Positions 19,157 through 27,773 of a DNA stretch of 64,000 nt are shown here, in pieces; within the stretch, counting starts at the first letter, position 1, and the number at the start of each line of letters is the position of its first letter. This stretch comes from Smaragdicoccus niigatensis DSM 44881 = NBRC 103563. GTDB lineage: Bacteria > Actinomycetota > Actinomycetes > Mycobacteriales > Mycobacteriaceae. Where the stretch lies: positions 1 to 64,000 of the forward strand of contig NZ_AQXZ01000019.1 of NCBI RefSeq assembly GCF_000380645.1, written 5' to 3'. Below the pieces are notes generated by a model. The model ran no database searches. It was not told the DNA's origin and worked only from the letters and a program-made list of their open reading frames with translations. A program made the position numbers and the translations under genes.

Positions 19157-20017
19157 TCACGGCAGCGTGAGGATCTCGGCGCCGGTTTCGGTGACCACGA
19201 GCGTGTGCTCGAACTGCGCTGTCCACTTGCGGTCCTTGGTGACCACGGTCCAGCCGTCGTCCCACATGTCGTAGTCGGCGGTGCCGAGGTTGATCATCGG
19301 CTCGATCGTGAACGTCATGCCGGGTTCGATCAGGTCGGTGACGTGCGGCGCGTCGTAGTGCAGGATCACCAGACCGCTGTGGAACGTCGGACCGACGCCG
19401 TGGCCGGTGAAGTCGCGAACGACGCCGTAGCCGAAGCGATTGGCGTACGCCTCGATGACCCGGCCGATGACATTGAGCTCGCGTCCCGGCTTCACGGCCT
19501 TGATGGCGCGCATCGTGGCTTCGCGGGTGCGCTCGACGAGCAGTCGGGCTTCCTCCCGCACGTCGCCTGCGAGGAACGTGGCGTTGGTGTCGCCGTGCAC
19601 GCCGTGGATGTACGCCGTGACGTCGATGTTGACGATGTCGCCATCCTGGATGACGGTCGAATCGGGGATGCCGTGGCAGATCACTTCATTCAGGGACGTG
19701 CAGCACGACTTCGGAAAGCCCTTGTAACCCAACGTCGACGGGTAGGCGCCATGGTCGAGCATGTACTCGTGCGCGATCGCATCGAGCTGATCGGTGGTCA
19801 CCCCCGGTGCGACAGCCTTGCCGGCCTCCTGCAGCGCCTGAGCTGCGATCTTGCCGGCGATCCGCATCGCCTCGATCGTCTCCGGGGTCTGAACCCACGG
19901 CTCCGAGCCTTCTTTGACCTTTGGCTTCCAGACGTACTCCGGGCGCTCGATCGACTTCGGGACATCCCGGATGTCGGAAAGCGTTCCAGGGACCAGTGGC
20001 GGACGGACGGCAAGCAT
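19157..20017 (-). CDS. map: Methionine aminopeptidase (type I, MapB-like)
   Basis: A 286-aa metalloenzyme that removes N-terminal Met from new proteins. The sequence tracks mycobacterial MapB (Rv2861c), with [38 protein letters not shown], the metal Asp residues in VNIDVTAY and HGDTNATF, the His in [11 protein letters not shown], and Glu residues in [10 protein letters not shown] and AQFEHTLVV. The ~40-residue N-terminal extension with PPLVPG-type proline motifs is characteristic of the actinobacterial type Ic enzyme proposed to associate with ribosomes. I chose the ATG at 20017, ten bases after the stop of the upstream ABC permease; an upstream ATG at 20062 would overlap that gene. Confidence 0.96.
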   Translation of the reverse strand: MLAVRPPLVPGTLSDIRDVPKSIERPEYVWKPKVKEGSEPWVQTPETIEAMRIAGKIAAQALQEAGKAVAPGVTTDQLDAIAHEYMLDHGAYPSTLGYKGFPKSCCTSLNEVICHGIPDSTVIQDGDIVNIDVTAYIHGVHGDTNATFLAGDVREEARLLVERTREATMRAIKAVKPGRELNVIGRVIEAYANRFGYGVVRDFTGHGVGPTFHSGLVILHYDAPHVTDLIEPGMTFTIEPMINLGTADYDMWDDGWTVVTKDRKWTAQFEHTLVVTETGAEILTLP

Positions 20018-20027
20018 GCTGTCCAGA

Positions 20028-20852
20028 TTACCTACCCGCGCGGCTCGCTCGTCCGTAGCCATAGCCTGCGGGGATCGCGAAGATCGAGGTGACGAGCGCG
20101 CACCAGCCGATCGTCATCAACAACGGCTCGGCGACGGGTCCCCCGAACGCCAGTCCACGCATCGCGTCGGTCGCGGTCGTGAGCGGCTGATAGGCAACGA
20201 ATCCGCGCGCGAACTCGGGGAATCCCTCGAGCGGTACGAACCCCGTCGAGAAGAACATCAGCAACGAACTCACGAGCGACAGCGTCTCGACCATCGTGGC
20301 TTTCGCCGAGAAGACTGCCATCGCAGTCACCATCGTCGCGAACGCCAAGCCGAACATCAGCGGCACGGCCATGAAGACGAGCGCCGCGAAGGGGCCTTGC
20401 TGGAACCGGAAGCCGATGAGGTGCGCGACGATCACGATCAAGACCGTGCCCAGCACGATTCGCACGCCCTCCGCGAGGACCCGAGCCAGCAGACCCGATG
20501 CTCGATGGATCGGCAGCACCCACATTCGCGACAACAGGCCGTCTTCGCGTTCACGGCCCATCGCGACCGCCCCGGCCGCCGAACCGGCCATGACGCCGAC
20601 GATCGCCGCCATCGGCACGGTGCTGTAGAGCGAATCATAACCCGGGCCGTACAGCTTCATGCCGAGCGCGTATTCGGTGACCTGCTTGCCCAGCGCGAGA
20701 TTGAGCAGCACGAGCAGCCCGGTCGGGAAGACCAGGCTCTGGACCAGGGTCAATGGATCGCGACCCCAACGGCGGATGAGTCGCTGGGTCAGGATCAGCG
20801 TGTGCGACGCGAGCGCGCCGGGCGCCGACTCCGCAGTCGTCGTAAGGATCAT
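20028..20852 (-). CDS. ABC-2 type transporter permease (second subunit)
   Basis: A 274-aa integral membrane protein with about six hydrophobic segments. It belongs to the ABC-2/DrrB family: an N-terminal [15 protein letters not shown] amphipathic stretch, then TM1, the central [19 protein letters not shown] segment and the [15 protein letters not shown] loop before the last TM. With its partner at 20849-21661 it would form the membrane channel for the ATPase at 21762. Its ATG (20852) overlaps the partner's stop (ATGA). The DrrAB class exports lipids and hydrophobic drugs. The substrate is unknown. map follows ten bases after the stop. Confidence 0.88.
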   Translation of the reverse strand: MILTTTAESAPGALASHTLILTQRLIRRWGRDPLTLVQSLVFPTGLLVLLNLALGKQVTEYALGMKLYGPGYDSLYSTVPMAAIVGVMAGSAAGAVAMGREREDGLLSRMWVLPIHRASGLLARVLAEGVRIVLGTVLIVIVAHLIGFRFQQGPFAALVFMAVPLMFGLAFATMVTAMAVFSAKATMVETLSLVSSLLMFFSTGFVPLEGFPEFARGFVAYQPLTTATDAMRGLAFGGPVAEPLLMTIGWCALVTSIFAIPAGYGYGRASRAGR

Positions 20853-21661
20853 GGTCGCCTCGCACTCAGCTTGATCGCGAGCGGCGCGAAGATCAGCGTG
20901 CCACTGACGAGCCACAGCACAGCCGGGAACGCGATACCCCAGGTCGGACCGGTTTCGAACGTCGGGTCACCGGCCAGCGCACGAAGGAGATAAGCCCACT
21001 GCGACACCGGCTGATTGCGCACGAAGGGCTCGATCCACGCCGGGAACTGGTCGGACGGGGCGAACCCGGCGGACAACATTCCGAAGAGCATCTGGGGCAG
21101 GATCAGCGCCTGCGAGGTCGCTTCCGGGCTGCGGGTCAGCGAGCCGATGACGTCCGCTCCGAGGGACAACACGAAACCGATCGCCATCGCGAGCAGCAGA
21201 AATCCAAACGTGTGCGCAATGCCTAGGTGGAAGCGGAAGCCGATGAGGTAACCGCACACGACCGACGACACGACCGTCAGGGCGCAACGGAACATGTTCG
21301 CGCCCATGCGCGCTGCCACCGGCACCCAGTGCGCGATCGGCATCGCGGCGAAGCGCCGGTTGATGCCTTCGACCGCGTCGGTCGCCGACCGGAACGACGC
21401 CGCGATCGCCGAGAAGGCCACACCCTGCAGCACGATCATCGGCATGAGGAACTGCGAATAGGTTCCGCTTCCCGACCCGAGAAATGTCATGACTCCGACG
21501 AGTGGGATGTAGAACCCGACGGTGAACACAACCGGCGACGCGACCGCAGTCCAGATCTCGCCGTTGCGAAGCGAGGGGGTGATCAGGCGCCGGGTCAGTA
21601 CCCAGACCTGATTCGTTGCCTTGGGCGGCAGGAATTGCCGCTCGAGGAGGACCGAACTCAC
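20849..21661 (-). CDS. ABC-2 type transporter permease (first subunit)
   Basis: A 270-aa membrane protein, about six TM segments, homologous in layout to the next permease: TRRLITPSLRNGEIWTAVAS, the SATDAVEGINRRFAAMPIAH segment between TM2 and TM3, and SAGFAPSDQFPAWIEPF before the last TM. The two permeases are probably ancient duplicates acting as a heterodimer. I chose the GTG at 21661 because GGAG lies about eight bases upstream and the family N-terminus begins there. The open frame reaches 21934, but that stretch is the Arg/Glu-rich translation of the repeat region and of the end of the ATPase gene. Confidence 0.87.
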   Translation of the reverse strand: MSSVLLERQFLPPKATNQVWVLTRRLITPSLRNGEIWTAVASPVVFTVGFYIPLVGVMTFLGSGSGTYSQFLMPMIVLQGVAFSAIAASFRSATDAVEGINRRFAAMPIAHWVPVAARMGANMFRCALTVVSSVVCGYLIGFRFHLGIAHTFGFLLLAMAIGFVLSLGADVIGSLTRSPEATSQALILPQMLFGMLSAGFAPSDQFPAWIEPFVRNQPVSQWAYLLRALAGDPTFETGPTWGIAFPAVLWLVSGTLIFAPLAIKLSARRP

Positions 21662-21666
21662 GGTGC

Positions 21667-21765
21667 ACTCCGTTCGCTCCGTCGCGCGGTCCGCTCCTCG
21701 CTCCGTTCCTCGCTCCTTCGTCGCTGCGGTACTCGCTGCGATGCTCCCGCACTCCTCACGCTCAC
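21667..21765. repeat. Low-complexity GGAGCGA(G/A)GA-type repeat tract between ABC genes
   Basis: Read on the minus strand, the 100-base gap between the ATPase and the first permease contains degenerate copies of GGAGCGAGGA/ACGGAGCGA (about five units), each resembling a Shine-Dalgarno sequence. It has no coding signal. Its end provides the GGAG that serves the permease start. Confidence 0.6.
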
Positions 21766-22727
21766 GACGGAACCGCCGCAACGGCCCCGCGCCCGGTGAG
21801 CGACAGGAATACGTCATCGAGAGACGGGCGGCGCAGGGCGATGTCGACGAGTTCGATGCGAGTGGCATCGAGGCGGCGCAAGGCCTCGGCCAGGCTGCGG
21901 GCCCCGTCCGGTGCCGGGATCGTGATGTGGTCACTTTCGGCGGTCAGGGTCGCGCGGTACTCCGCCGGAACCATCGGGCCGAGGGCCTTCAGGATCTTCG
22001 GGATGTCGCGGAGGTGGAGCGGCACGATCTCGCAGTAGCTACCGCCGGTCCGGGCCTTCAACTCGTCCGCAGTGCCCTCGGCGATGACGGTGCCGTGGTC
22101 GATGACGATGATGCGGTCGCTCAACACGTCGGCTTCTTCGAGGTACTGCGTCGTGAGAATCGTCGTGATGCCGTGCCGGCGAAAGTCCTTGACCAGGTCC
22201 CAGATTCCCTGCCGGCTGCGCGGGTCGAGTCCCGTCGTCGGTTCGTCGAGGAACACGACCTCCGGCGGCACCACGAGTCCGCACGCGATGTCGACCCGGC
22301 GGCGCATACCGCCGGAAAACGTACCGACGCGACGATCCGCGGCATAGGCGAGGCTGAACTCTTCGAGCAGTTCCTCCGCGCGCGCCTTCGCAGCGCGTTT
22401 GGTGAGCCCCATGAGACGGCCGAACATCACCAGGTTCTCGCGCGCGGTGAGCAACTCGTCGAGCGCGGCGTACTGGCCGGTGAGCATGATCTTCGAACGC
22501 ACACCCGCGGGATCGGTCACGACGTCATGGCCGGCAATCACCGCACGACCCGAATCGGGCTCCAGCAGGGTCGACATGATGTTGACGGTCGTGGTCTTGC
22601 CGGCGCCGTTGGGTCCCAGGACACCGAGCACTTCCCCACGCTCGGCAGCAAAGCTGATGCCGCGTAGGGCTTGGGTGCGGCCGAATGACTTGGTGATGCC
22701 CTCGACCTCGACGGCAAAACTCGTCAA
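21762..22727 (-). CDS. ABC transporter ATP-binding protein (DrrA type)
   Basis: A 321-aa nucleotide-binding subunit. It has Walker A GPNGAGKTTT, the Q-loop in MLTGQYAALDELLTARENL, the signature TFSGGMRRRVDIACGL, Walker B VVFLDEPTTGLDPRSR and the H-loop area ITTILTTQYLEEAD. The C-terminal ~90 residues (ARTGGSYCEIV... RRPSLDDVFLSLTG) match the DrrA-specific tail required for assembly with DrrB-like permeases. I chose the TTG at 22727: GGAG lies about seven bases upstream and the protein then begins MTSFAVEVEGITKSFG. It heads an exporter operon that continues into both permeases, map and cobQ. Confidence 0.9.
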   Translation of the reverse strand: MTSFAVEVEGITKSFGRTQALRGISFAAERGEVLGVLGPNGAGKTTTVNIMSTLLEPDSGRAVIAGHDVVTDPAGVRSKIMLTGQYAALDELLTARENLVMFGRLMGLTKRAAKARAEELLEEFSLAYAADRRVGTFSGGMRRRVDIACGLVVPPEVVFLDEPTTGLDPRSRQGIWDLVKDFRRHGITTILTTQYLEEADVLSDRIIVIDHGTVIAEGTADELKARTGGSYCEIVPLHLRDIPKILKALGPMVPAEYRATLTAESDHITIPAPDGARSLAEALRRLDATRIELVDIALRRPSLDDVFLSLTGRGAVAAVPS

Positions 22728-22858
22728 GGGGGTGCTCCGTTCCGTTCGTGCAGGTCTAGCGGATTCAACGTAAGTCGTCGCACGGAGCCCTGGGGCCGTC
22801 GGCACAGCGTTGTTATGGTCCTGCGTCCGGAGCGGTATCAAGAGAACGCTCTAACGCG

Positions 22859-22864
22859 TACTGT
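22859..22864 (+). promoter_or_regulatory. -10 box for the nitrobindin-like gene
   Basis: TACTGT ends seven bases before the ATG at 22872, consistent with a leaderless transcript in the divergent gap with the ABC exporter operon. Confidence 0.4.
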
Positions 22865-22871
22865 CACCGCC

Positions 22872-23357
22872 ATGCCGGAACTGCACCCCGATATCGCACC
22901 CTTGGCAGGCTTGCTCGGAACGTGGAAAGGACAGGGCGCGGGCGAGTACCCGACGATCGCGTCGTTCGCCTATCTGGAGGAAGTGACGTTCGGTCACGTC
23001 GGCAAGCCGTTCCTGGCATATTCGCAGCGCACGCGGGCCGCCGATGACGGTCGGCCGCTGCACGCCGAGACCGGATATCTGCGCCGCACCGGGGCCGGCT
23101 CGATCGAGTTCGTGATCTCGCACCCGTTCGGGGCAGCCGAGATCGAAGAAGGCACGGCTGAGTTCTCCGAAGGCGGCGTCGAACTCGAACTCGCCGCCAA
23201 GACCATCGGGCTGACCAGCACCGCGAAGAACATCACCGCGATCGAGCGCACGTTCCGTCTGTCCGGTGACGAACTCACGTACGAAGTGCGCATGGGCGCG
23301 GTAGGCCAACCGCTGCAACACCATCTCGCGGCGACGCTGCACCGTCAGACCACGTAG
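22872..23357 (+). CDS. Nitrobindin-like heme-binding beta-barrel protein (DUF1794/THAP4 family)
   Basis: A 161-aa cytoplasmic protein with the family signature GTWKGQGAGEYPTI (16-29), a central RAADDGRPLHAETGYLR segment and a C-terminal HHLAATLHR where the heme-ligating His of nitrobindins lies. Characterised relatives (Rv2717c and human THAP4) form a ten-stranded FABP-like barrel binding ferric heme and react with nitric oxide and peroxynitrite. The ATG at 22872 gives MPELHPDIAPLAGLLG, the usual N-terminus; an upstream GTG-like extension to 22815 has no family similarity. It is convergent with the APC permease, three bases apart. Confidence 0.88.
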   Translation: MPELHPDIAPLAGLLGTWKGQGAGEYPTIASFAYLEEVTFGHVGKPFLAYSQRTRAADDGRPLHAETGYLRRTGAGSIEFVISHPFGAAEIEEGTAEFSEGGVELELAAKTIGLTSTAKNITAIERTFRLSGDELTYEVRMGAVGQPLQHHLAATLHRQTT

Positions 23358-23360
23358 CGG

Positions 23361-24830
23361 TCAGACCTCCTCGGCGTCTTCGGCGAGGTGATCGATGTCG
23401 GTGAACGTCGTCGACGTGCCAGACGCCTTGTTCACGAAGTACGTGACGACCCACAGGACGAGTCCCAGCCCGATCATCCCCAACGCGATCTTGTACTGGA
23501 TCATCTGCGCCTCGGTGCGCGCCCAGGGGCCCGCCAGGAACAGGCACAGCACCGCTCCCGCCACCGGGACCCAGACCGGCGCCCGGAAGTGCGTCGTCGC
23601 GTCATGGCGCTTGAGGATCAAGCACGCGACGTTGACGACTGAGAAGACGCACAGCAGCAGCAGTCCGGTCGTTCCGGACAGCGCGCCGACGACGTTGTTC
23701 TTCGACATCTGATTGACGACGACGATCAGTCCGAGGGCCAACGAGGTCGAGAAGATGATCGCAATCCACGGGGATCGGCGCCCGGGGAGCACCGCGCCGA
23801 GCGCCTTCGGCAGAACGTGCTGTCGGGCCAGTCCATAGAGCAGTCGGCTCGCCATCAGCATGTTGATGAGCGCGGTATTGGCGACCGCGAACACCGTCAT
23901 GTACGGAAAGACCTCGTCGATCGGGAAACCAGGGGCGCCGATCCGCACCACATGGAGAAGAATTCCTTCGCTTCCGGCGTCGTAGTCGAGTGGCAGAACG
24001 GTGATCACCGCGACGACAACCAGAACGTAGAGAAGGCACGCGATACCGAGGCCCGTGAACATCGTGCGCGGGAAGATCTTCCGCGGATTCTTCGTCTCCT
24101 CGACCATGTTGACCGAATCCTCGAAGCCGACCATCGCGAAGAAGGCGATCGTCGTGGCCACGGTGACCGCGAGGAACCAGCCCTTGTCCTGCGGATCGCT
24201 GAACACGACGAGGTTCGAGATGTCGCCCTGCCCCGTCCCCCGACCAGCCGCGATGAAGCCGATCGCGATGACGATGAGGAGCGCGGCCATCTCGATGAGA
24301 GTCAGAACGACGTTGAATTTCACCGATTCGCCGACACCCCGAAGGTTGATCAAGGCGAGCACCACCATGAACGACATCGCAACGACCAACTGAGCCGTGG
24401 TTCCGGTCGGAACGTCGAACCAGCCCAGTCCGTCGGCATTGCTGAACGTCTCATGGAGCCCGGCGAGGAGGTTGCCGGCCACGACGTTCGACGACGTCGA
24501 CGCGCTGGTGATGCCGGAACAGATGACCGTGAAGGCCACCAGGAACGTGACGAAGTGGATTCCGAAGGCTTTATGGGTATACAGCGCAGCACCTGCGGCC
24601 TGCGGAAACTTGCACACGAGCTCGAGGTAGCTGTAGGCGGTGAGCGTCGCGACGACGAACGCCAGGATGAACGGCAACCACGCCATTCCACCGACGTTGG
24701 AGATCATCTGCCCGGTCACGGCGTAAACGCCGGCCCCGAGAATGTCGCCGACGATGAACAACAGCAACAACCCGGGGCCGAGTACGCGTTTCAGCTCAGG
24801 ATGAGCGGGCGTTTCTTTCGTCGCGACCAT
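23361..24830 (-). CDS. APC-family amino acid permease
   Basis: A 489-aa inner-membrane transporter with about 12-13 hydrophobic segments. TM1 carries GPGLLLLFIVGDILGAGVYA, the unwound-helix G-rich motif of the APC superfamily. TM6 has FFAMVGFEDSVNMVEETKNP, and MASRLLYGLARQHVLP precedes the later helices. The C-terminal tail is short and acidic. Closest in style to the YfnA/cationic amino acid transporter group. The substrate cannot be deduced. The ATG at 24830 is preceded by AGGGGAGG; an upstream ATG at 24860 lacks a ribosome-binding site. No biosynthetic neighbour gives a clue. Confidence 0.88.
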   Translation of the reverse strand: MVATKETPAHPELKRVLGPGLLLLFIVGDILGAGVYAVTGQMISNVGGMAWLPFILAFVVATLTAYSYLELVCKFPQAAGAALYTHKAFGIHFVTFLVAFTVICSGITSASTSSNVVAGNLLAGLHETFSNADGLGWFDVPTGTTAQLVVAMSFMVVLALINLRGVGESVKFNVVLTLIEMAALLIVIAIGFIAAGRGTGQGDISNLVVFSDPQDKGWFLAVTVATTIAFFAMVGFEDSVNMVEETKNPRKIFPRTMFTGLGIACLLYVLVVVAVITVLPLDYDAGSEGILLHVVRIGAPGFPIDEVFPYMTVFAVANTALINMLMASRLLYGLARQHVLPKALGAVLPGRRSPWIAIIFSTSLALGLIVVVNQMSKNNVVGALSGTTGLLLLCVFSVVNVACLILKRHDATTHFRAPVWVPVAGAVLCLFLAGPWARTEAQMIQYKIALGMIGLGLVLWVVTYFVNKASGTSTTFTDIDHLAEDAEEV

Positions 24831-24913
24831 GACGCCTCCCCTGGCGAAGTGCTCTTGCACTCCATGGTGTCAGCGTTTTGTCTGGTTCGCCGCATTCGCG
24901 CGCGAAAAGCTAA

Positions 24914-25480
24914 CTATCCCAACGCCTTTTCGACGTCGGCGCGGCGCTCGTCGGGAACCATGACGCGAATCTCGGTGAGTTGGTCCGCCGACACCTGCTT
25001 CGCCCACGCCTGCACCCGATCGATGGGAAGCGCGCCGAAGAGGTCGCCGAGGGCCACCCATTCCTGCTGCTCGACGAGGAGTTCGAGCACGGTGAACTGC
25101 AGCTTCTCCGACATTCCCGCGACGAGGTTGACCGTCGTGGCCGCGTCGAGTTCGGCAACCGCACCGGCGATGAGTTCGGGCGACAGCTTGTCGGCCATTT
25201 TCGTGGCCCACTGGGCGTCGTTGAAGTACGCGAGACGCGCAACCATCAGCGGGCTACCAACCCGCTCGGCCACCTTCGCCGCCGCGGACACCGGGATCGC
25301 CTTGGCCAGTCGACCCACGCCGACGCTGCCCTGGCGGGCGAGTTCGACGACGCAGTTGTCGACGGCCTGGGCCAGCGCACGCAGGTCCGCATCGCTGACG
25401 GCCTCGAGGTAGGCGATGCGCTCGGGCGCAACTCCGAGACGTCGTGCCACGCGCCGGACTTCCGGCTTCTGGTCGGTCAT
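24914..25480 (-). CDS. Uncharacterised helical protein (MgtE-N-like repeats)
   Basis: A 188-aa soluble protein of unknown function. The sequence is almost entirely predicted helix in short units: LEAVSDADLRALAQAVDN, RLAKAIPVSAAAKVAERVG, MADKLSPELIAGAVAELD, GMSEKLQFTVLELLVEQQE, LFGALPIDRVQAWAKQVSADQ. The spacing of the ...L..L..D....l... units recalls the superhelical N domain of MgtE or of FliG-type proteins. No catalytic motif is visible. The ATG overlaps the stop of the upstream 84-aa gene (ATGA), so the two are coupled and probably interact. Confidence 0.65.
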   Translation of the reverse strand: MTDQKPEVRRVARRLGVAPERIAYLEAVSDADLRALAQAVDNCVVELARQGSVGVGRLAKAIPVSAAAKVAERVGSPLMVARLAYFNDAQWATKMADKLSPELIAGAVAELDAATTVNLVAGMSEKLQFTVLELLVEQQEWVALGDLFGALPIDRVQAWAKQVSADQLTEIRVMVPDERRADVEKALG

Positions 25481-25731
25481 TTCGACGCCATCTTCTGCAG
25501 CGCCTTACGAATGAGGAGCGGCAGCGCGTCGACCATCTTCGGCCCGGTGGCGATGAGTTCCGCGATCTGGTCTTGGTGCAGATTCTGGACGAGCGACAAC
25601 AGGTCAGCACGGTCTTCATCCGACAATGCCGCGATTGTCGAGGGCAGTTGCGCGTCAGCGAACAGTTCGTCGAGGCTCGCCGGCGGCGGTGGTCCCTTGC
25701 GTTCCTGCTCGGGGGCTGCAGTTTCGGTCAC
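25477..25731 (-). CDS. Small uncharacterised protein coupled to the helical protein
   Basis: An 84-aa protein, family not recognised. The N-terminal ~20 residues are charged and Pro-rich (EQERKGPPPPAS). The remainder is helical (LSDEDRADLLSLVQNLHQDQIAELIATGPKM...), with the same D..-LL.L.. pattern as the MgtE-N-like units of the next gene. The start is GTG (25731), nine bases after the GNAT gene. The stop overlaps the next ATG. The three genes probably form one transcript behind ispG. Confidence 0.6.
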   Translation of the reverse strand: MTETAAPEQERKGPPPPASLDELFADAQLPSTIAALSDEDRADLLSLVQNLHQDQIAELIATGPKMVDALPLLIRKALQKMASK

Positions 25732-25740
25732 GACGCCAAT

Positions 25741-26574
25741 TTAGTCGAGCATCACCGTGGCGAAGGTACCGACCTGCGTGAATCCGACATTCGCATAAGC
25801 CTGGCGAGCGGAAAGGTTGTAGCCGTTGACGTACAGGCTCGCAACTCGGCCACTTGCGACGATCTCGTTGACGACCGTGGCAGTCCCCGCTGCACCGAGT
25901 CCCCGGCCGCGCTGCTTCGGATCGACCCAGACACCCTGGATCTGGGCCACCTGGCGGGACATCGCGGCGATCTCGCACTTGAACGCGACTCGGCCGTCCT
26001 CGAAACGCGCGAAAGCCCGACCACGAGCGATGAGTTCGGAAATCCGGCGCCGATATCCCCGACCACCGTCGAAGGCGCGTGGATCCGTGCCCACTTCCTC
26101 GATGAACATCGCGACCGCGGCCCCGTAGTACGCGTCGATCTCGTGCGGAAGGACCCGTCGCACGTCGAGATCCGCCGGGATCGGCGACGGCGCGGACCGC
26201 ACCAACAACGGCTGGTCGCTGCGCACTTCCCGGGCCGGCCCCCACGCTTGTTCGAGTTGTTGCCACAGCGGCATCGCAAGATCACGCCGCCCGACGATCG
26301 ACGAACACAGGCGCGGCCCGCGCTGAGCGCGTTCGGCGAAGGCCCGCATGTCATCCCACGTGCCGTGGATGGGCATGAGACTCGGCCCCGAGAAGCAGAG
26401 GGATTCCTCTGGTCCGCCCCGGCTCCAGAGTTCGACGCCGCCGGCCGTGGGTAACCCAGCTTCTTCGATGCGTGCCGCCACCATGCACCCGGCGACCGGA
26501 TCAGCCGCCAGCGCGCGCAGCACCTCGCGCGTGTCTCGGGGTCCCAGCGATCGAACGCCGAGAAGTTTTAGCAC
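25741..26574 (-). CDS. GNAT N-acetyltransferase with DUF4081 domain (Rv2867c-like)
   Basis: A 277-aa protein. The N-terminal half (~1-125) matches DUF4081, found fused to GNAT domains in Actinobacteria. The C-terminal half is a GNAT domain with VAQIQGVWVDPKQRGRGLGAAG, containing the acetyl-CoA-binding Q/RxxGxG/A loop (QRGRGLG), and ASLYVNGYNLSARQAYANVGF. The substrate is unknown. It sits directly after ispG as Rv2867c does after Rv2868c (45 bases apart). It starts at GTG (26574). No membrane segment. Confidence 0.87.
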   Translation of the reverse strand: MLKLLGVRSLGPRDTREVLRALAADPVAGCMVAARIEEAGLPTAGGVELWSRGGPEESLCFSGPSLMPIHGTWDDMRAFAERAQRGPRLCSSIVGRRDLAMPLWQQLEQAWGPAREVRSDQPLLVRSAPSPIPADLDVRRVLPHEIDAYYGAAVAMFIEEVGTDPRAFDGGRGYRRRISELIARGRAFARFEDGRVAFKCEIAAMSRQVAQIQGVWVDPKQRGRGLGAAGTATVVNEIVASGRVASLYVNGYNLSARQAYANVGFTQVGTFATVMLD

Positions 26575-26619
26575 AAGGTCTAATGTGCCACGATCAACGC
26601 CAAAATTGGTCCGGAGGGC

Positions 26620-27750
26620 CTAACTCCCTTGGTCAGCCGGCATTTCTTCGGCTAGGCGCAAGGCTTCCTCGATGAGCGTCTCGACGATCATCGACTCCGG
26701 AACGGTCTTGATGACCTCACCGCGGACGAAGATCTGTCCCTTGCCATTGCCCGACGCAACGCCGAGGTCAGCCTCGCGTGCTTCGCCGGGCCCGTTCACA
26801 ACGCAGCCCATGACGGCGACGCGCAGCGGAACCTCCATACCCTCGAGGCCCGCGGAGACTTCGTTGGCCAGCTTGTAGACGTCGACCTGGGCGCGGCCGC
26901 ACGACGGGCACGACACGATTTCGAGCTTGCGCGGGCGCAAATTGAGCGACTGCAGAATCTGGTTGCCGACCTTGACCTCTTCGACCGGCGGCGCAGACAG
27001 CGAGACACGAATCGTGTCGCCGATGCCTTCCGCGAGCAGTGCGCCGAAGGCGACCGCCGACTTGATCGTGCCTTGGAACGCCGGGCCGGCCTCGGTGACG
27101 CCGAGGTGCAGCGGGTAGTCGCACTTAGCGGCCAGCTGGCGGTACGCCTCGACCATGATCACCGGGTCGTTGTGCTTGACCGAGATCTTGATGTCGCCGT
27201 AGCCATGGTCTTCGAACAGGCTGGCTTCCCACAGCGCGGACTCGACGAGCGCCTCCGGGGTCGCCTTGCCGTACTTGGCGAGCAGTCGCGGGTCGAGCGA
27301 ACCGGCGTTGACGCCGATCCGGATCGGGATGCCGGCGGCACCGGCGGCCTTGGCGACCTCGCCGACGCGACCGTCGAATTCCTTGATGTTGCCGGGATTG
27401 ACGCGCACGGCCGCACAGCCGGCATCGATCGCCGCGAAGATGTAGCGCGGCTGGAAGTGGATGTCCGCGATCACCGGGATCTGGCTGTGCCTGGCGATCT
27501 CCGCCAGCGCGTCAGCGTCTTCCTGCCGCGGGCACGCGACGCGCACGATGTCGCAGCCGGACGCGGTGAGCTCCGCGATCTGCTGCAGCGTCGCGTTGAT
27601 GTCGTGCGTCTTCGTGGTCGTCATCGACTGAACCGAAATCGGCGATTCGCTACCGACCCCGACCGCGCCGACCTTGAGCTGCCGGGTCTGCCGACGCGGA
27701 GCAAGGATAGGAACCGGAGCGCTGGGCATGCCCAAACCGATGGTCGTCAC
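26620..27750 (-). CDS. ispG: 4-hydroxy-3-methylbut-2-en-1-yl diphosphate synthase
   Basis: A 376-aa [4Fe-4S] enzyme (GcpE) of the MEP isoprenoid pathway that converts MEcPP to HMBPP. It has the TIM-barrel start [45 protein letters not shown] and RVNPGNIK, and the cluster ligands in SCPSCGRAQ and [12 protein letters not shown] chose the GTG at 27750, which gives the same N-terminus as mycobacterial GcpE (MTTIGLGMP) and lies 23 bases after the rip1 stop. The ATG at 27780 would overlap rip1. The dxr-rip1-ispG operon matches Rv2870c-Rv2868c and holds two of the seven pathway steps. Confidence 0.96.
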   Translation of the reverse strand: MTTIGLGMPSAPVPILAPRRQTRQLKVGAVGVGSESPISVQSMTTTKTHDINATLQQIAELTASGCDIVRVACPRQEDADALAEIARHSQIPVIADIHFQPRYIFAAIDAGCAAVRVNPGNIKEFDGRVGEVAKAAGAAGIPIRIGVNAGSLDPRLLAKYGKATPEALVESALWEASLFEDHGYGDIKISVKHNDPVIMVEAYRQLAAKCDYPLHLGVTEAGPAFQGTIKSAVAFGALLAEGIGDTIRVSLSAPPVEEVKVGNQILQSLNLRPRKLEIVSCPSCGRAQVDVYKLANEVSAGLEGMEVPLRVAVMGCVVNGPGEAREADLGVASGNGKGQIFVRGEVIKTVPESMIVETLIEEALRLAEEMPADQGS

Positions 27751-27773
27751 GTTCGTCAATTCTACTTTCGGAT

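Noticed and set aside
20028-22727. The DrrA-type exporter as part of a biosynthetic cluster
   Set aside because: No biosynthetic genes for a secreted product lie next to it; it is followed by the housekeeping genes map and cobQ.
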